37,947 nt of DNA from Desulfovibrio sp. (lineage in GTDB: Bacteria; Desulfobacterota; Desulfovibrionia; Desulfovibrionales; Desulfovibrionaceae), in contig JAILMX010000033.1 in the NCBI GenBank assembly GCA_024692205.1, forward strand, positions 1 to 37,947, given 5' to 3'. Below are positions 1-9,702 of this stretch, piece after piece. Below the pieces are notes generated by a model, which had not been told where the DNA came from, did not search any database, and saw nothing but the letters and a program-made list of their open reading frames with translations. Within the stretch, counting starts at the first letter, position 1; each line of letters starts with the position of its first letter. Made by a program: the position numbers and the translations under genes.

Positions 1-1
1 G

Positions 2-1033
2 ATGGAGAACACCTTGGCCATCATTCGAGTCGAGGGAGACCTCAAGGGCGCACAGCCGAATTTCCCCCAGGATTTGAACCTCTGGGCGGCAACCATCGTC
101 GGTCATAAGCCGGAGGAGAGGATACTCGATCGTGCCCGCCAGATCATACAGGATCAGGAAAACGTGCGTCAGACGCGTCTGCATCAATTCGAGAGCGAGG
201 TGAAGGTGTTGCGGGCCCAGCACGAGCAGCGCATTCGTGATATGGAGGAGCAGTCTTCGCGCAAGGTGCAACTCGACAAGAGCCTCGAGCTTGCCATACA
301 GCAGCGTGATGCCGCCCATGCGCTCCTGCAGCGCAAGAATTTCTCCCGCATGGAGTATTTGGGCCTTGAGCAGAAGGTAGTGGAATTGCAGGGGCAGATC
401 GCCATGCTCGCAGCGTCCATCCCCAAGGCCCAGGCTGCGGCCGAGGAGGCGATTCAGCGCATCACTTCGCGCCAGGCGGAGCAGCGGTCAGCCATCACAG
501 AAGAGATTAACAAGCGTCGGCTAGAGCTTTCCACTTTGGGGGAGACACTTGCGGCGGGCGGCGATCGCGTGACGCGAACGGAACTTCGAAGCCCCGTGCG
601 CGGCACAGTCAAGCAGATATATATCAATTCCGTGGGCGGTGTGGTCAAACCGGGGGAATCCATCATGGACATAGTGCCTCTTGACGACACTCTGCTTGTG
701 GAGGCGCGTGTCAGCCCCAAGGACGTGGCATTCCTTCGTCCGGGACAGGAGGCCATTGTCAAGATCTCGGCCTATGACTTCAATATCTACGGCGGTCTTG
801 AAGGCAAGCTTGAATCCATCAGCGCGGATACGATAGAGGACAGGAAGGGGGAGTACCATTATCTTGTGAAGGTGCGCACCCTCAAGACGAACATCGTATA
901 CCATAACGAGGTGCTGCCCATCATCCCCGGCATGCTAGTTACGGCGGACATCCTCATCGGCAAGAAAACCGTGCTCGACTATCTTCTCAAACCCATTCTG
1001 CGGGCCCGGCAAAACGCCTTGCGTGAACGTTGA
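2..1033 (+). CDS. HlyD family type I secretion membrane-fusion protein (5' end probably truncated by window edge)
   Basis: Long coiled-coil region followed by lipoyl/barrel-sandwich and C-terminal beta-barrel pattern (ELRSPVRGTVKQIYINSVGGVVKPGESIMDIVP...IIPGMLVTADILIGKKTVLDYLLKPI). ORF is open at the window start. Confidence 0.85.
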   Translation: MENTLAIIRVEGDLKGAQPNFPQDLNLWAATIVGHKPEERILDRARQIIQDQENVRQTRLHQFESEVKVLRAQHEQRIRDMEEQSSRKVQLDKSLELAIQQRDAAHALLQRKNFSRMEYLGLEQKVVELQGQIAMLAASIPKAQAAAEEAIQRITSRQAEQRSAITEEINKRRLELSTLGETLAAGGDRVTRTELRSPVRGTVKQIYINSVGGVVKPGESIMDIVPLDDTLLVEARVSPKDVAFLRPGQEAIVKISAYDFNIYGGLEGKLESISADTIEDRKGEYHYLVKVRTLKTNIVYHNEVLPIIPGMLVTADILIGKKTVLDYLLKPILRARQNALRER

Positions 1034-1049
1034 TACAGGAGATCGCGAC

Positions 1050-3185
1050 ATGATGAACGATAAAACGCGGGTCCCCTACGTCATGTTCCTTTTGCTGGCG
1101 GCCATCGGCGTACTCGTTTTCTGCATCGCGAACTGGATGCTGGAGACGAACCGGCAGGAGCAACTTAGGTCGATCGGCCATGATATGTCGGCGGACGCTT
1201 CGCGTCAGGTTGCTCTTATCACCGTATGGAAGGGCGCCGTCGCAAGCGGCTTGGAGGCCTTCACGCGGATGGACATGCTTCAACTGCTCGCCGCTGAGGT
1301 GGAATCGGCCGCCATTCCTGCGAAAAAACTCCTTGAACTGGGGGGTAATGCTGCAACAGGCAATGGGCCCGGGGGCGACGGCGCTGATTCAGGCGGCCTT
1401 GAAAATTCTCGTCAGACGACGGAGGAATCTACGAAACTCAGGCAGCTCGCCACGAAACTGCCGCTCATGCTCCGGCAGATGCTTGAACTGATCGAAAAGA
1501 ACAATCTTTCCTCGGCTTGCCTGCTCGATGTCCACGGCGAGCCTTGGCTTGCGCCCACATCCGTGCCGGATGTGGGCGACGAAGCCATGAAGAAACGCCT
1601 TAAGCAGGTCATTGACGAAGGCGTGCCCGTCGTGCTCCCGCTCAGAAAGGAACACTCGACTCTTGTGGTCGATCTGGCTTTTCCCGTCTTCGCCCCCCGC
1701 TATCTCGACAGGTCGGGCAAACGTGTCGTCGCCATTCTGCTCAGTACCTGCAGCGTACTGCCTGTCGTGAAAGCGACCACCATGCTCAATGCTAAGGGCA
1801 GTTATACCTCGGCCCTGCTTGAAGATCGGGGCGGAGTTCTCCATTTGCTCGATGAGGTCGGCTCAAGAATGGATGCGCTCACGGAGGGCTATTCCCTGAA
1901 GGACGGGATCCTGCCGCTCGCATTGCGTGAGATGCCCATACGGGCGGGGGGAAAAGTACCTGCGTACACCTTGACCGTCTCCGTGCCGGACATGCCGTGG
2001 CATGTGCTGCATGCTACGGATGCCGCTGATGTTGATGCCGCCTACGCGCAGTTCCGCCGCAATGTCTTCATCGGCGCGTGCCTCGTGATGGCGCTAGCGG
2101 CCATAATCATGATCGCTCTGTGGTGGTGGCTCGCAGGTCGCCGGGAACGCGTCATCGCTGATGAGATGCGCGGGCTGTATTTGATGGTTAACGAGCAGAA
2201 GCAGATCATCGACGGCGTAAACACGGCGCTCTCTGCGGGCATCGTGCTGAACGACCTTTCGGGAGTCATCTACTATGCGAACCAGAGCTACGCCGATATG
2301 GCGGGCATGACGATAGAAGCCATATCGGGCATCACCTACGATAAACTGCCTGATGAGCTTGCGCGCAGTCTTGTCGAGCACACCATTGCCGTCAACGACA
2401 CCGTGGAGAAGGCCGATTTCGCAGAAAACCTGTCGCTCGCTGGTGGAATGCGGCATTTCATAACGTCCTGTAGCCCCTTCATAGACCACGAAGGTCAGTT
2501 CGTCGGCATGGTTTCGGTTTACAGCGACGTAACTGAGATGGTTGCCTCTCAAGAACGCACCCAGCGCATGGTCAACCAGACAGTGCAGGCTCTTGTGCGC
2601 GCCATCGAGGCTGTCGATCCGTATCTGTGCGGTCAATCCTTCTTCACTGCCAATCTGTCCGTCAGCTTGGCGGAGCAGATGCGCATAGCCGACGCTTCGA
2701 CGCAGTCCACCTTGCGCACTGCGGCAAGCCTTTCGCAGATAGGCATGATCCGGCTGCCGCGTGAGATAATCCGCAAGACTGGCGTACTCACCGAGGAAGA
2801 ACGCGCACAGATGCACCGCCACGTTGAATACGCCCGCAACATCCTGGCCGAAATAGATTTCGGCCTGCCCATCCTGCCGGCAATAACGCAGATGTTCGAG
2901 AGGCTGGACGGCTCAGGTTATCCTGCGGGGATCACGGGGGAGTCCATTTGCCAAAATGCTCGCATCCTCGCTGTCGCCAATACCTTCTGCGCTCTCATGC
3001 GTCCGCGTTCGTACCGTATGGCCCATGATATTGCGGAGGCTTTAGAGATTCTGGGAACGCAGCCCCCGCGCTATGACCCGGAAGTCGTGAGCGCACTGCA
3101 TGATTTTCTGGAGACGGATGACGGTCATGCTTTCCTGCATGATCTCGTGTCGGCCGACATCGGAGAAGAAGACACCGTCGACTGA
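1050..3185 (+). CDS. Membrane sensor protein: N-terminal TM/periplasmic region, second TM, PAS domain, C-terminal degenerate HD-GYP-like domain
   Basis: ORF 1023-3185; ATG at 1050 preceded by AGGAG at 1037-1041. Two hydrophobic segments, a PAS-like stretch (GIVLNDLSGVIYYANQSYADMAGMT) and HD-GYP-like C-terminus (LDGSGYPAGITGESI...ARILAVANTF). Confidence 0.8.
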   Translation: MMNDKTRVPYVMFLLLAAIGVLVFCIANWMLETNRQEQLRSIGHDMSADASRQVALITVWKGAVASGLEAFTRMDMLQLLAAEVESAAIPAKKLLELGGNAATGNGPGGDGADSGGLENSRQTTEESTKLRQLATKLPLMLRQMLELIEKNNLSSACLLDVHGEPWLAPTSVPDVGDEAMKKRLKQVIDEGVPVVLPLRKEHSTLVVDLAFPVFAPRYLDRSGKRVVAILLSTCSVLPVVKATTMLNAKGSYTSALLEDRGGVLHLLDEVGSRMDALTEGYSLKDGILPLALREMPIRAGGKVPAYTLTVSVPDMPWHVLHATDAADVDAAYAQFRRNVFIGACLVMALAAIIMIALWWWLAGRRERVIADEMRGLYLMVNEQKQIIDGVNTALSAGIVLNDLSGVIYYANQSYADMAGMTIEAISGITYDKLPDELARSLVEHTIAVNDTVEKADFAENLSLAGGMRHFITSCSPFIDHEGQFVGMVSVYSDVTEMVASQERTQRMVNQTVQALVRAIEAVDPYLCGQSFFTANLSVSLAEQMRIADASTQSTLRTAASLSQIGMIRLPREIIRKTGVLTEEERAQMHRHVEYARNILAEIDFGLPILPAITQMFERLDGSGYPAGITGESICQNARILAVANTFCALMRPRSYRMAHDIAEALEILGTQPPRYDPEVVSALHDFLETDDGHAFLHDLVSADIGEEDTVD

Positions 3186-3312
3186 GTGCCGGTGGCGAAG
3201 GGCATTTGCGGAAGGTATTGTTACCATTGCGCCATGCGGTTGGCTCAATCATCGCCCCATTGTCAGCCGGGGCGCCTTCACGACGTATAGCATGCAGGAA
3301 GGGAGGGATCGT

Positions 3313-4743
3313 TCACTCGGCGAAAGGCCCCTCCTCTGGAGGAATATCTTCTTCGTGAGATTCTCCGGTGAGGTGCCCCTTGGAGGTCTTGTCTGTTACC
3401 GTAGGATCCGGCATCTGCCACATGCCCGGCAACGGCGCTGAAAGATCAGCCTTCTCCCCCAGAAACGGGTTGAAATAGCCGTATCTGAGCCAAGGGCAAA
3501 GCTTTTTCAGGCGTTTCATGAAGGCGCGCAGGCCTATGCTCGGTGGGACAGCGGCAGGGGCTTCCCCGGCGGTCGTTTCGGTCATGAGGCGGTAGTACCA
3601 CTCGGGGTCGATGTTGAGGTTGCGCCACTGAATCATACTGACGCCGCATTCTCCAATGAGTCTAGCGAGCGCCTCAAGTTCCTCCTCGGTATCAGTTATG
3701 CCCGGAAAATAGAGGAGGTTCAGAGAGACGAAGATACCTTCGCTTCGAGCCGTTTTAATGGAGGTTTTGACGTCTTCGAATGTATAGCCCTGTGGGCGGT
3801 AGTAGCGGACGTACAGTTCGGGCCTGGCGCTGTTCATGCTGACGCGAATGCTTGTGAGTCCGCTTTTCGACAAGGCCGCCACAGCATCGGGCCGTGAGGC
3901 GTTCGTATTGCAGTTGACTGTTCCTAGGCCTCCTCCTCTACGGTAAAGACGCACGCTTTCTTCAAGAAGAGAGGCGTTCATGAGCGGGTCGCCTTCGCAG
4001 CCTTGTCCGAAGGAGAAGACGGGATGGTCGGTTTCCCGCGCCGCATGTATCTGCATGACCTCGCAGATCTCCTCCGGAGTGGGGACGAATTCCAACCGGC
4101 ACTGCGGCGTCACCACCACGGGGGAATCCGCCTCTTGGGATGATATGCAGCCCACGCAGCGCGCGTTGCAGGTGCGTGAAGTCGGTAGCGGAGCCTCATG
4201 CCTGCCGAGAGCAAAGTTACGGGCCGCCGGGCAGTCATACTTTGCGACGCAGTTATCAAGAATGTGGCGCACGAGCCGGTTTTTCGGGTAGTCGCGCAGT
4301 AGGCGTCTCGCCTCGCGTGCTATGCGTTCGTGAGGAATATTTGAGAACTGCTGCCGTGTGTCCGCATCCACCTTGCGCAGGCAGGCATAGAATCGGCCTT
4401 CGGCAAAACCTACGGCGGCATAGGCGAAGAGAGGCAGCAGGGGAGCGTCCTTATCAGTGATGTAGACCGGATGCGCCGAAAGCGTGTGCGCAGGTGCGGC
4501 GAATGCCGCCACGGCAAGACCGTCGACGGTTTCCGTCTGGCCCGATTCAGGGTTGAGGCCGGCGGCATGGCGGCCGGGAAGGAGGAAAAGTTCGCTCTCC
4601 TTCGGCAGGGGGAAGACCTCGTCCGGGCGCGGTAGGCCCCATTGGCCCCCCCTGCGGCAGAGCATGAGCAGATCGGGGGCGTCATATATATTCCCATCTC
4701 GGTCAGCCATGAGCATGTGTATGGTCAGTTGTTTTCCGCGCAT
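3313..4743 (-). CDS. Radical SAM protein
   Basis: CX3CX2C motif (TCNARCVGC, encoded at 4147-4170), GQGCEGDPL and later radical-SAM barrel features. ATG (complement of 4741-4743) preceded by GGGGAG. Confidence 0.85.
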   Translation of the reverse strand: MRGKQLTIHMLMADRDGNIYDAPDLLMLCRRGGQWGLPRPDEVFPLPKESELFLLPGRHAAGLNPESGQTETVDGLAVAAFAAPAHTLSAHPVYITDKDAPLLPLFAYAAVGFAEGRFYACLRKVDADTRQQFSNIPHERIAREARRLLRDYPKNRLVRHILDNCVAKYDCPAARNFALGRHEAPLPTSRTCNARCVGCISSQEADSPVVVTPQCRLEFVPTPEEICEVMQIHAARETDHPVFSFGQGCEGDPLMNASLLEESVRLYRRGGGLGTVNCNTNASRPDAVAALSKSGLTSIRVSMNSARPELYVRYYRPQGYTFEDVKTSIKTARSEGIFVSLNLLYFPGITDTEEELEALARLIGECGVSMIQWRNLNIDPEWYYRLMTETTAGEAPAAVPPSIGLRAFMKRLKKLCPWLRYGYFNPFLGEKADLSAPLPGMWQMPDPTVTDKTSKGHLTGESHEEDIPPEEGPFAE

Positions 4744-4842
4744 GGAAATCTCCCCTTGCCCACAGGGCATCAAGTGTATATAGTAGCCGCCGCGAGCGGT
4801 TCGCATTGTTTTCTCTTGCGTGCCCGGCAGTGAGAGGCCACT

Positions 4843-5169
4843 ATGTATTTTCCTTTTATGCTGTTCATCTTTTTCGGAATCACGGCGATTCTGGCCGCCA
4901 TGTTCTATCTGCTCCACAAGCAGGAAAGGCTTTTCCGCATACTGCGTGATGAAAACGCCGAACTGCGCGTCCTTTTGCGTGCCGTCGGATCCCGCAGTGA
5001 CCTGTCGGCCCCCACGGCGGACAGACATGCCTTTTCGTCGCCAGTTGAGGATCCTCTGCTGAATTTGTGCTTTGAGGATCCCCTGAAACAGAAGAAGACC
5101 CCGGAAAGAGATCCCGCCCTTGAATTGCATTTCGACACGCCGCTGGAAACCATGCAGTCCAGAAACTGA
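4843..5169 (+). CDS. Hypothetical small membrane protein with N-terminal TM segment
   Basis: MYFPFMLFIFFGITAILAAMFYLLHKQERLFRIL: TM plus coiled/charged tail; divergent from the radical SAM gene. Confidence 0.6.
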   Translation: MYFPFMLFIFFGITAILAAMFYLLHKQERLFRILRDENAELRVLLRAVGSRSDLSAPTADRHAFSSPVEDPLLNLCFEDPLKQKKTPERDPALELHFDTPLETMQSRN

Positions 5170-5233
5170 TTTCGTCGAAAGACGTCTTTTCTTTCGAGAG
5201 GAACGAACCAGAACCCGACGGTCTGTTCCTCGT

Positions 5234-6403
5234 TCAGGCGCTACCGTTCTTCCTCGTCTCTGTCACTCCTTTGGCGGCATTAAGCCATGCTTCCTTAAGA
5301 ACTGGTGCGTCTGTCTGATATGCCCAGAGCAGATAGGGCAGCTTGAGACATGTCTCGCGTATCGCGGCGGCTTTTGACCTGCGGGCGGCGACTATGGCCG
5401 CACGATCCTTCCAAAGGGAATTGAGGACGCTTGTGAATGCGCTGGCCCTGTGGTGGGCCCTGTGCTCCGCGTCAATCACGGCCAGGCCCGCTCGCGCCAT
5501 ACTCGCCCGTATTTCAGGCGAGCGCAGAAGATCCTGTATCTGGCGAAAGGCATCGTCGACATCGTTCGGTTCGTAGAGAGCGAGATGCACGCCCTCGGTG
5601 AAGATGTCGGTGAGGCCGTGCCCGATACGCGGCGTGACAAGGCAGCCGCCCATGCCCAAGGCCTCAAACACCCTGAAATTAAGATCCCCGTGCTCGCACT
5701 GATTCAGCAGTACCCGGCCTTTGGGGAAAAGTTCAAAGAAGCTGCCGGACTGTGCATGCAAGCCGGGCATCTTACCGCTGAGCGCTTTCAGAAAGGCCGT
5801 GCGTTTGGGGAGGTTTTCGTTCACCGTTCCGACGAAAAGGCAGTCCCATGTCTTGCCGTCCTCGGCGTGGCCGTCAGCCTGATTTCCGCCAGACACGCCG
5901 GAATCCTCCCCTGCGGCCTTCGGCCGAGCCGTATCAGGGGCGTACGGGGGGGACCAGATAACCCGTTCTTCTGTGAGAAAGGGGCCGTGGAAATGGGATA
6001 CGTGATCCTTGAGGGATACGAGGCAGAGGTCGAAACCTTGGGCGTAGAGCGGAAACCAGCTGTGGATGTGCGAATCGACGCTGTAGAAGACCGTCAGGCA
6101 CGGAAAATCCTCCATGCCGAGAACGAAGGGCGGCATGCTTTTGTCGGCGACGACCACGACGTCCGGCTCGAAGCCTGCCAAGGCTGTGAGATCACTCCAG
6201 CCGAAGGTCTGCATTTCAGTGAAGTTGTAAAAGGCCGTTTGCCAGCCGCAGGAATCAAGGCAGCGAGAGAAGAAAGGATTGCCTATCCAGAGCAGTTTGC
6301 GTGTCAACATGCCGCAAGGCCCCATTGCAGTGAAGGGAAAAAAGGGCATGCGGGAAAGGTTGCCAAACGTACAGATATGAAATAGGTTTTCACGGTTACT
6401 CAT
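5234..6403 (-). CDS. CgeB-like glycosyltransferase family protein
   Basis: C-terminal FPKGRVLLNQCEHGDLNFRVFEALGMGGCLVTPRIGHGLTDIFTEGVHLALY resembles the GT1/CgeB C-terminal region; internal ATG at 6401-6403 (MSNRENLFHI) preferred over the longer ORF. Confidence 0.7.
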   Translation of the reverse strand: MSNRENLFHICTFGNLSRMPFFPFTAMGPCGMLTRKLLWIGNPFFSRCLDSCGWQTAFYNFTEMQTFGWSDLTALAGFEPDVVVVADKSMPPFVLGMEDFPCLTVFYSVDSHIHSWFPLYAQGFDLCLVSLKDHVSHFHGPFLTEERVIWSPPYAPDTARPKAAGEDSGVSGGNQADGHAEDGKTWDCLFVGTVNENLPKRTAFLKALSGKMPGLHAQSGSFFELFPKGRVLLNQCEHGDLNFRVFEALGMGGCLVTPRIGHGLTDIFTEGVHLALYEPNDVDDAFRQIQDLLRSPEIRASMARAGLAVIDAEHRAHHRASAFTSVLNSLWKDRAAIVAARRSKAAAIRETCLKLPYLLWAYQTDAPVLKEAWLNAAKGVTETRKNGSA

Positions 6404-6478
6404 GCTATCCTCGGCGCGTGGCCTCGTCAAGACAGACGAGTGCCGCGACTCGGGAGATCTCCGTACCGGATTGTGTTG

Positions 6479-9400
6479 ATGCCTCTGACAAAACGTCATC
6501 TGCGTCGTTTCCTGCAAATCTTCCTTATCGTCATCCTCGGGGGAAGCCTTCTTCTTGGGGGAGCTTTCCTTTGGCTGCGCCAGAATGCTGACAGCCTTCT
6601 GCGTGGCTGGCTGGACGGACTGTCCGCTGAAACCGGCCTCTCTTTTTCCGTCGGCTACATCGAGGTCGGCATGCAGCCCATGCCCGTGCTCGCCGCGGAT
6701 TATCTCACCGTCTCCGGACGCAACGTGCATTTCGCCGTGACAAAGGCCGTACTTTCTCCTGATTATGCGGCTCTTCTCAAAGGCAGTTTTAAAGTCTCGA
6801 CGTTATTTTTGCACAGGCCAGAGCTGGTTCTTGAGCTTGAGGGGGCGATTGCTGGAGACGGTGCCACCGCGATGCAGCCCATCGCCATCCCCCCGGAACT
6901 CACCGATGCCAGCCTCGCCGTCACTGACGGACACGCCGTCCTTTCCGCACCGGATGCCTCCCTGTATCTCAAAGGGCTTTCCTGCCGTATCGGCGCCCTA
7001 GACGGCAACAGCCTGCGCGGGCGCGTGCAGCTGGATTACGGTCGCGCGACGTTGAAGAACTGGCCCGTTCTTGAGGCAGAGGCTCTGAAGGTGGAGGGAA
7101 CAAGTTCACTGCTTTCTTTCTTCAAAGCAGATGGCCCCAGGCTCTCGCTTTCGGCGGTTGTTCGATGCCGGCCGTGGCTGGAAATGGTGGGCGTGGAGGC
7201 TGAGCTGAAAGGGACATCGTCCGGCTGGAATGCCTTGGCCGACCTGTCGGGGAAATTCAGCGAAAAAGGAGTGATGATTCCCTTCAGCGTGAAAGGGATC
7301 GTCTCTGGCAGCGACCCTGCTTCGCCCCTTGCGTTATCCGGGGTGAGCTTGCGGCTCGGGCGTGACAGCGGTGTCCTGAACGGGAAGCTTTCATTGAGTG
7401 AAGGTTCTCTTGAGGGGCGATTGGACGTCAGGCGCGTCAGCCTGACGGAGTGGTTCGGCTTCGCCCGGGGGTTGCCGCCCGGCCTGCAGAAATCCCTTGA
7501 TTCGGTTACGGACGGGCACATCGCTTTCCGTCTTGACGGCAAAGGACTTTCCGCGAACCATGTGGAGGCTCGGTGTGCCGGGGCATTTTTTTCGGGGACG
7601 GGCGGCGTTGCTGACTGGAAGAATCCCGTCATAGCCCTTGACATGAAATCGCCGCATGTGGTGCTCGATGACGCCATACCCGAGGCAGTCGGCGTGCTGC
7701 CCGCCGAGCCCGTCTATCTCCATTCCCCGCTGACGCCGCAGGAAAGCTCCCCTTATGTTCAGGGCGAGACCTATCTCGGCTACGACATCCGCCTCCGCGC
7801 CGATGCCGTGGACTACGGCCCCCTGCTCGTGGAGGATGCGCGCGTTGCCATCACTCCCGGAAAGATGGACGAGAAAGGGATGGAGGATGTGCTTTTGAAG
7901 GGTGAGGCCCGTTTCTATGGGGGCTCTTTCAAGGGGAACCTGATATTGGGCAGTGCCCCTGAACTGCCCTATGCCATCTCAGCCGAGTTCAAGAATGTGG
8001 ACGGCAAGGGGGTCGGTAACGCACTCACCGTGCTGCCCCTGAGAAGCGGCCGTTGGGCGGCCCAGGCCTCTGTAATGAGCGTCGGCCGCGAACTGAAACC
8101 CTTTCTTGACAATCTGCGCGGCACAGCGTGGGTGCAAGGAAGTGGCGGGGCGATTGTTTTTCCCGGCAATTCCTTCAGCTTGCCTTTTACCTCATTACGC
8201 GCAGACCTCGGCCTGCGCTCAGGAGCATGGAAAAAAGCCTGCCTCGGCCTTGATGGACAATGGAAGGCGAAGCTTGAGGACAAGGACGTGTCATTGAAAG
8301 CAGGCCTTTCCGGGATGCTGTGGTTCGGGGATGGCGGCACCGGCGCGGGCGGACTGGATTTCAGCAACGCACCGGGCACATTTGCCGCAATGCTTGGCGC
8401 GAAGCTCTGCGGCCTGTCCACGCCCTTGCAGGCGGAAGGCAAGGGGCGTTTTAGCTGCAACGGCAGAAATCGCACCGTGTCATTCACCCAAAGCGATATC
8501 CGTGTTCTCGGAGGGGCATTCTCAGGGCAGGGGAGCGTGCGCTTCGCCAAAGGTGGCCCTTCCTTTCAGGGAGAAGGCGATTTCGCCTTCGGCGACGTTA
8601 AGAAGACAGCGCAACTCATCACGGGGCGTAAGGCCGAGCTACCGTCGTGGCTTTCAAAACTCGCCTTGCACGCCCGCTTCAAGGGCTCGAAGGATTCCGT
8701 CACCTTGAGCGGAATACGTATGATGATCGACAAAAGCACTGTGACGGGTTCGCTTTCCGTCGTGATACGCAAGGCCCCCCGGCTTGAGGCCGATCTTGCC
8801 GTTGATAGCTGCAACCTTGACCGATGGCTTGGAGACGCCGGCAGAGAAGGAAAAAAACACGATTCGGGACGCAGGCTGGATTTCAGCGCCTTGAAGGGAG
8901 TGACCGCTGGAGGCGCACTCTCTCTCGCTAACGTCGTCTTCAAGCGACTGCGCTTCACGAATGTCAAGATTCCGTTTTCCCTGCGGGGGGAAACGCTGGA
9001 ATGCCGACATGTAACAGGCCAGTTCTATGGCGGCCCCTTGCAGGCCAAGGCCGTCGTGGGCTTATCCTCCGGTGTTGATCTCAAGGCGGAATTTTCGGCG
9101 GGCAACGTCTCTCTTGCCGGGCTTTCCCGCGACAGGATGCGCACGACGCACCTTGAAGGCACAGCGGACGCCTCCGGACGCATCAGCGCCGTTATGTCCA
9201 CGACCTCCCAGTGGCCGCATGCCTTGAACGGCAGCTGGAAGTGTCGCCTGCGCGCCGGTTCCTTTCAGCGGATGAAGGAGAACGGCGAGAAGAAGGGCAA
9301 ACCGACGGAAATCTCTCGCCTTGAGGCATCCGGCGTTTTTGAAAAAGGCGTCATGCGTAGTCGCAACATTCTCATGACGGGCAAGGGGCTGCAGGTCGAC

Positions 9401-9616
9401 GGTGGCGGCTGGCTCGATATGGACAAGGAGACGCTTGATTGTAATTTCAACGTCAACCTGAAGGGGCTCCCCAATTTTCCTCTGCGCATATACGGTAGCC
9501 TAGACAAGCCGAAGACCTCCATTGGCGCCGGAACGCTCATACTGAACGCCATCGGAAGCCTAGGACAGGGCATCATCGACCTTTTCGGCGGCATACTAAG
9601 CCTCTTCATCCCTTAG
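6479..9616 (+). CDS. AsmA-like protein (AsmA/TamB-type, single N-terminal TM, long beta-rich periplasmic region)
   Basis: About 1045 aa with N-terminal TM (IFLIVILGGSLLLGGAFLWL) and AsmA-like C-terminus (LDMDKETLDCNFNVNLKGLPNFPLRIYGSLDKPKTSIG). Confidence 0.75.
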   Translation: MPLTKRHLRRFLQIFLIVILGGSLLLGGAFLWLRQNADSLLRGWLDGLSAETGLSFSVGYIEVGMQPMPVLAADYLTVSGRNVHFAVTKAVLSPDYAALLKGSFKVSTLFLHRPELVLELEGAIAGDGATAMQPIAIPPELTDASLAVTDGHAVLSAPDASLYLKGLSCRIGALDGNSLRGRVQLDYGRATLKNWPVLEAEALKVEGTSSLLSFFKADGPRLSLSAVVRCRPWLEMVGVEAELKGTSSGWNALADLSGKFSEKGVMIPFSVKGIVSGSDPASPLALSGVSLRLGRDSGVLNGKLSLSEGSLEGRLDVRRVSLTEWFGFARGLPPGLQKSLDSVTDGHIAFRLDGKGLSANHVEARCAGAFFSGTGGVADWKNPVIALDMKSPHVVLDDAIPEAVGVLPAEPVYLHSPLTPQESSPYVQGETYLGYDIRLRADAVDYGPLLVEDARVAITPGKMDEKGMEDVLLKGEARFYGGSFKGNLILGSAPELPYAISAEFKNVDGKGVGNALTVLPLRSGRWAAQASVMSVGRELKPFLDNLRGTAWVQGSGGAIVFPGNSFSLPFTSLRADLGLRSGAWKKACLGLDGQWKAKLEDKDVSLKAGLSGMLWFGDGGTGAGGLDFSNAPGTFAAMLGAKLCGLSTPLQAEGKGRFSCNGRNRTVSFTQSDIRVLGGAFSGQGSVRFAKGGPSFQGEGDFAFGDVKKTAQLITGRKAELPSWLSKLALHARFKGSKDSVTLSGIRMMIDKSTVTGSLSVVIRKAPRLEADLAVDSCNLDRWLGDAGREGKKHDSGRRLDFSALKGVTAGGALSLANVVFKRLRFTNVKIPFSLRGETLECRHVTGQFYGGPLQAKAVVGLSSGVDLKAEFSAGNVSLAGLSRDRMRTTHLEGTADASGRISAVMSTTSQWPHALNGSWKCRLRAGSFQRMKENGEKKGKPTEISRLEASGVFEKGVMRSRNILMTGKGLQVDGGGWLDMDKETLDCNFNVNLKGLPNFPLRIYGSLDKPKTSIGAGTLILNAIGSLGQGIIDLFGGILSLFIP

Positions 9617-9636
9617 TGTGTTCATTCCCAGTTCTC

Positions 9637-9666
9637 TTGACAAAAGACTGTCCATCTTTATTTTAT
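9637..9666 (+). promoter_or_regulatory. Putative sigma70 promoter upstream of the copA remnant/copZ-like locus
   Basis: TTGACA (9637-9642) with an AT-rich -10-like TTTTAT (9661-9666), 18-nt spacer. Confidence 0.4.
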
Positions 9667-9702
9667 GAAAAAGATATCCTATTTCTACAGTAGGGAACCT
9701 TC

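Noticed and set aside
5450-6385. 311-aa plus-strand ORF opposite the glycosyltransferase
   Set aside because: Antisense shadow; the minus strand has the coherent GT C-terminal motif.
9667-9702. CueR/CopY-type copper operator upstream of the copA remnant (CCTATTTCTACAGTAGG)
   Set aside because: Only a short imperfect palindrome; does not match a known copper-operator consensus well enough to call.
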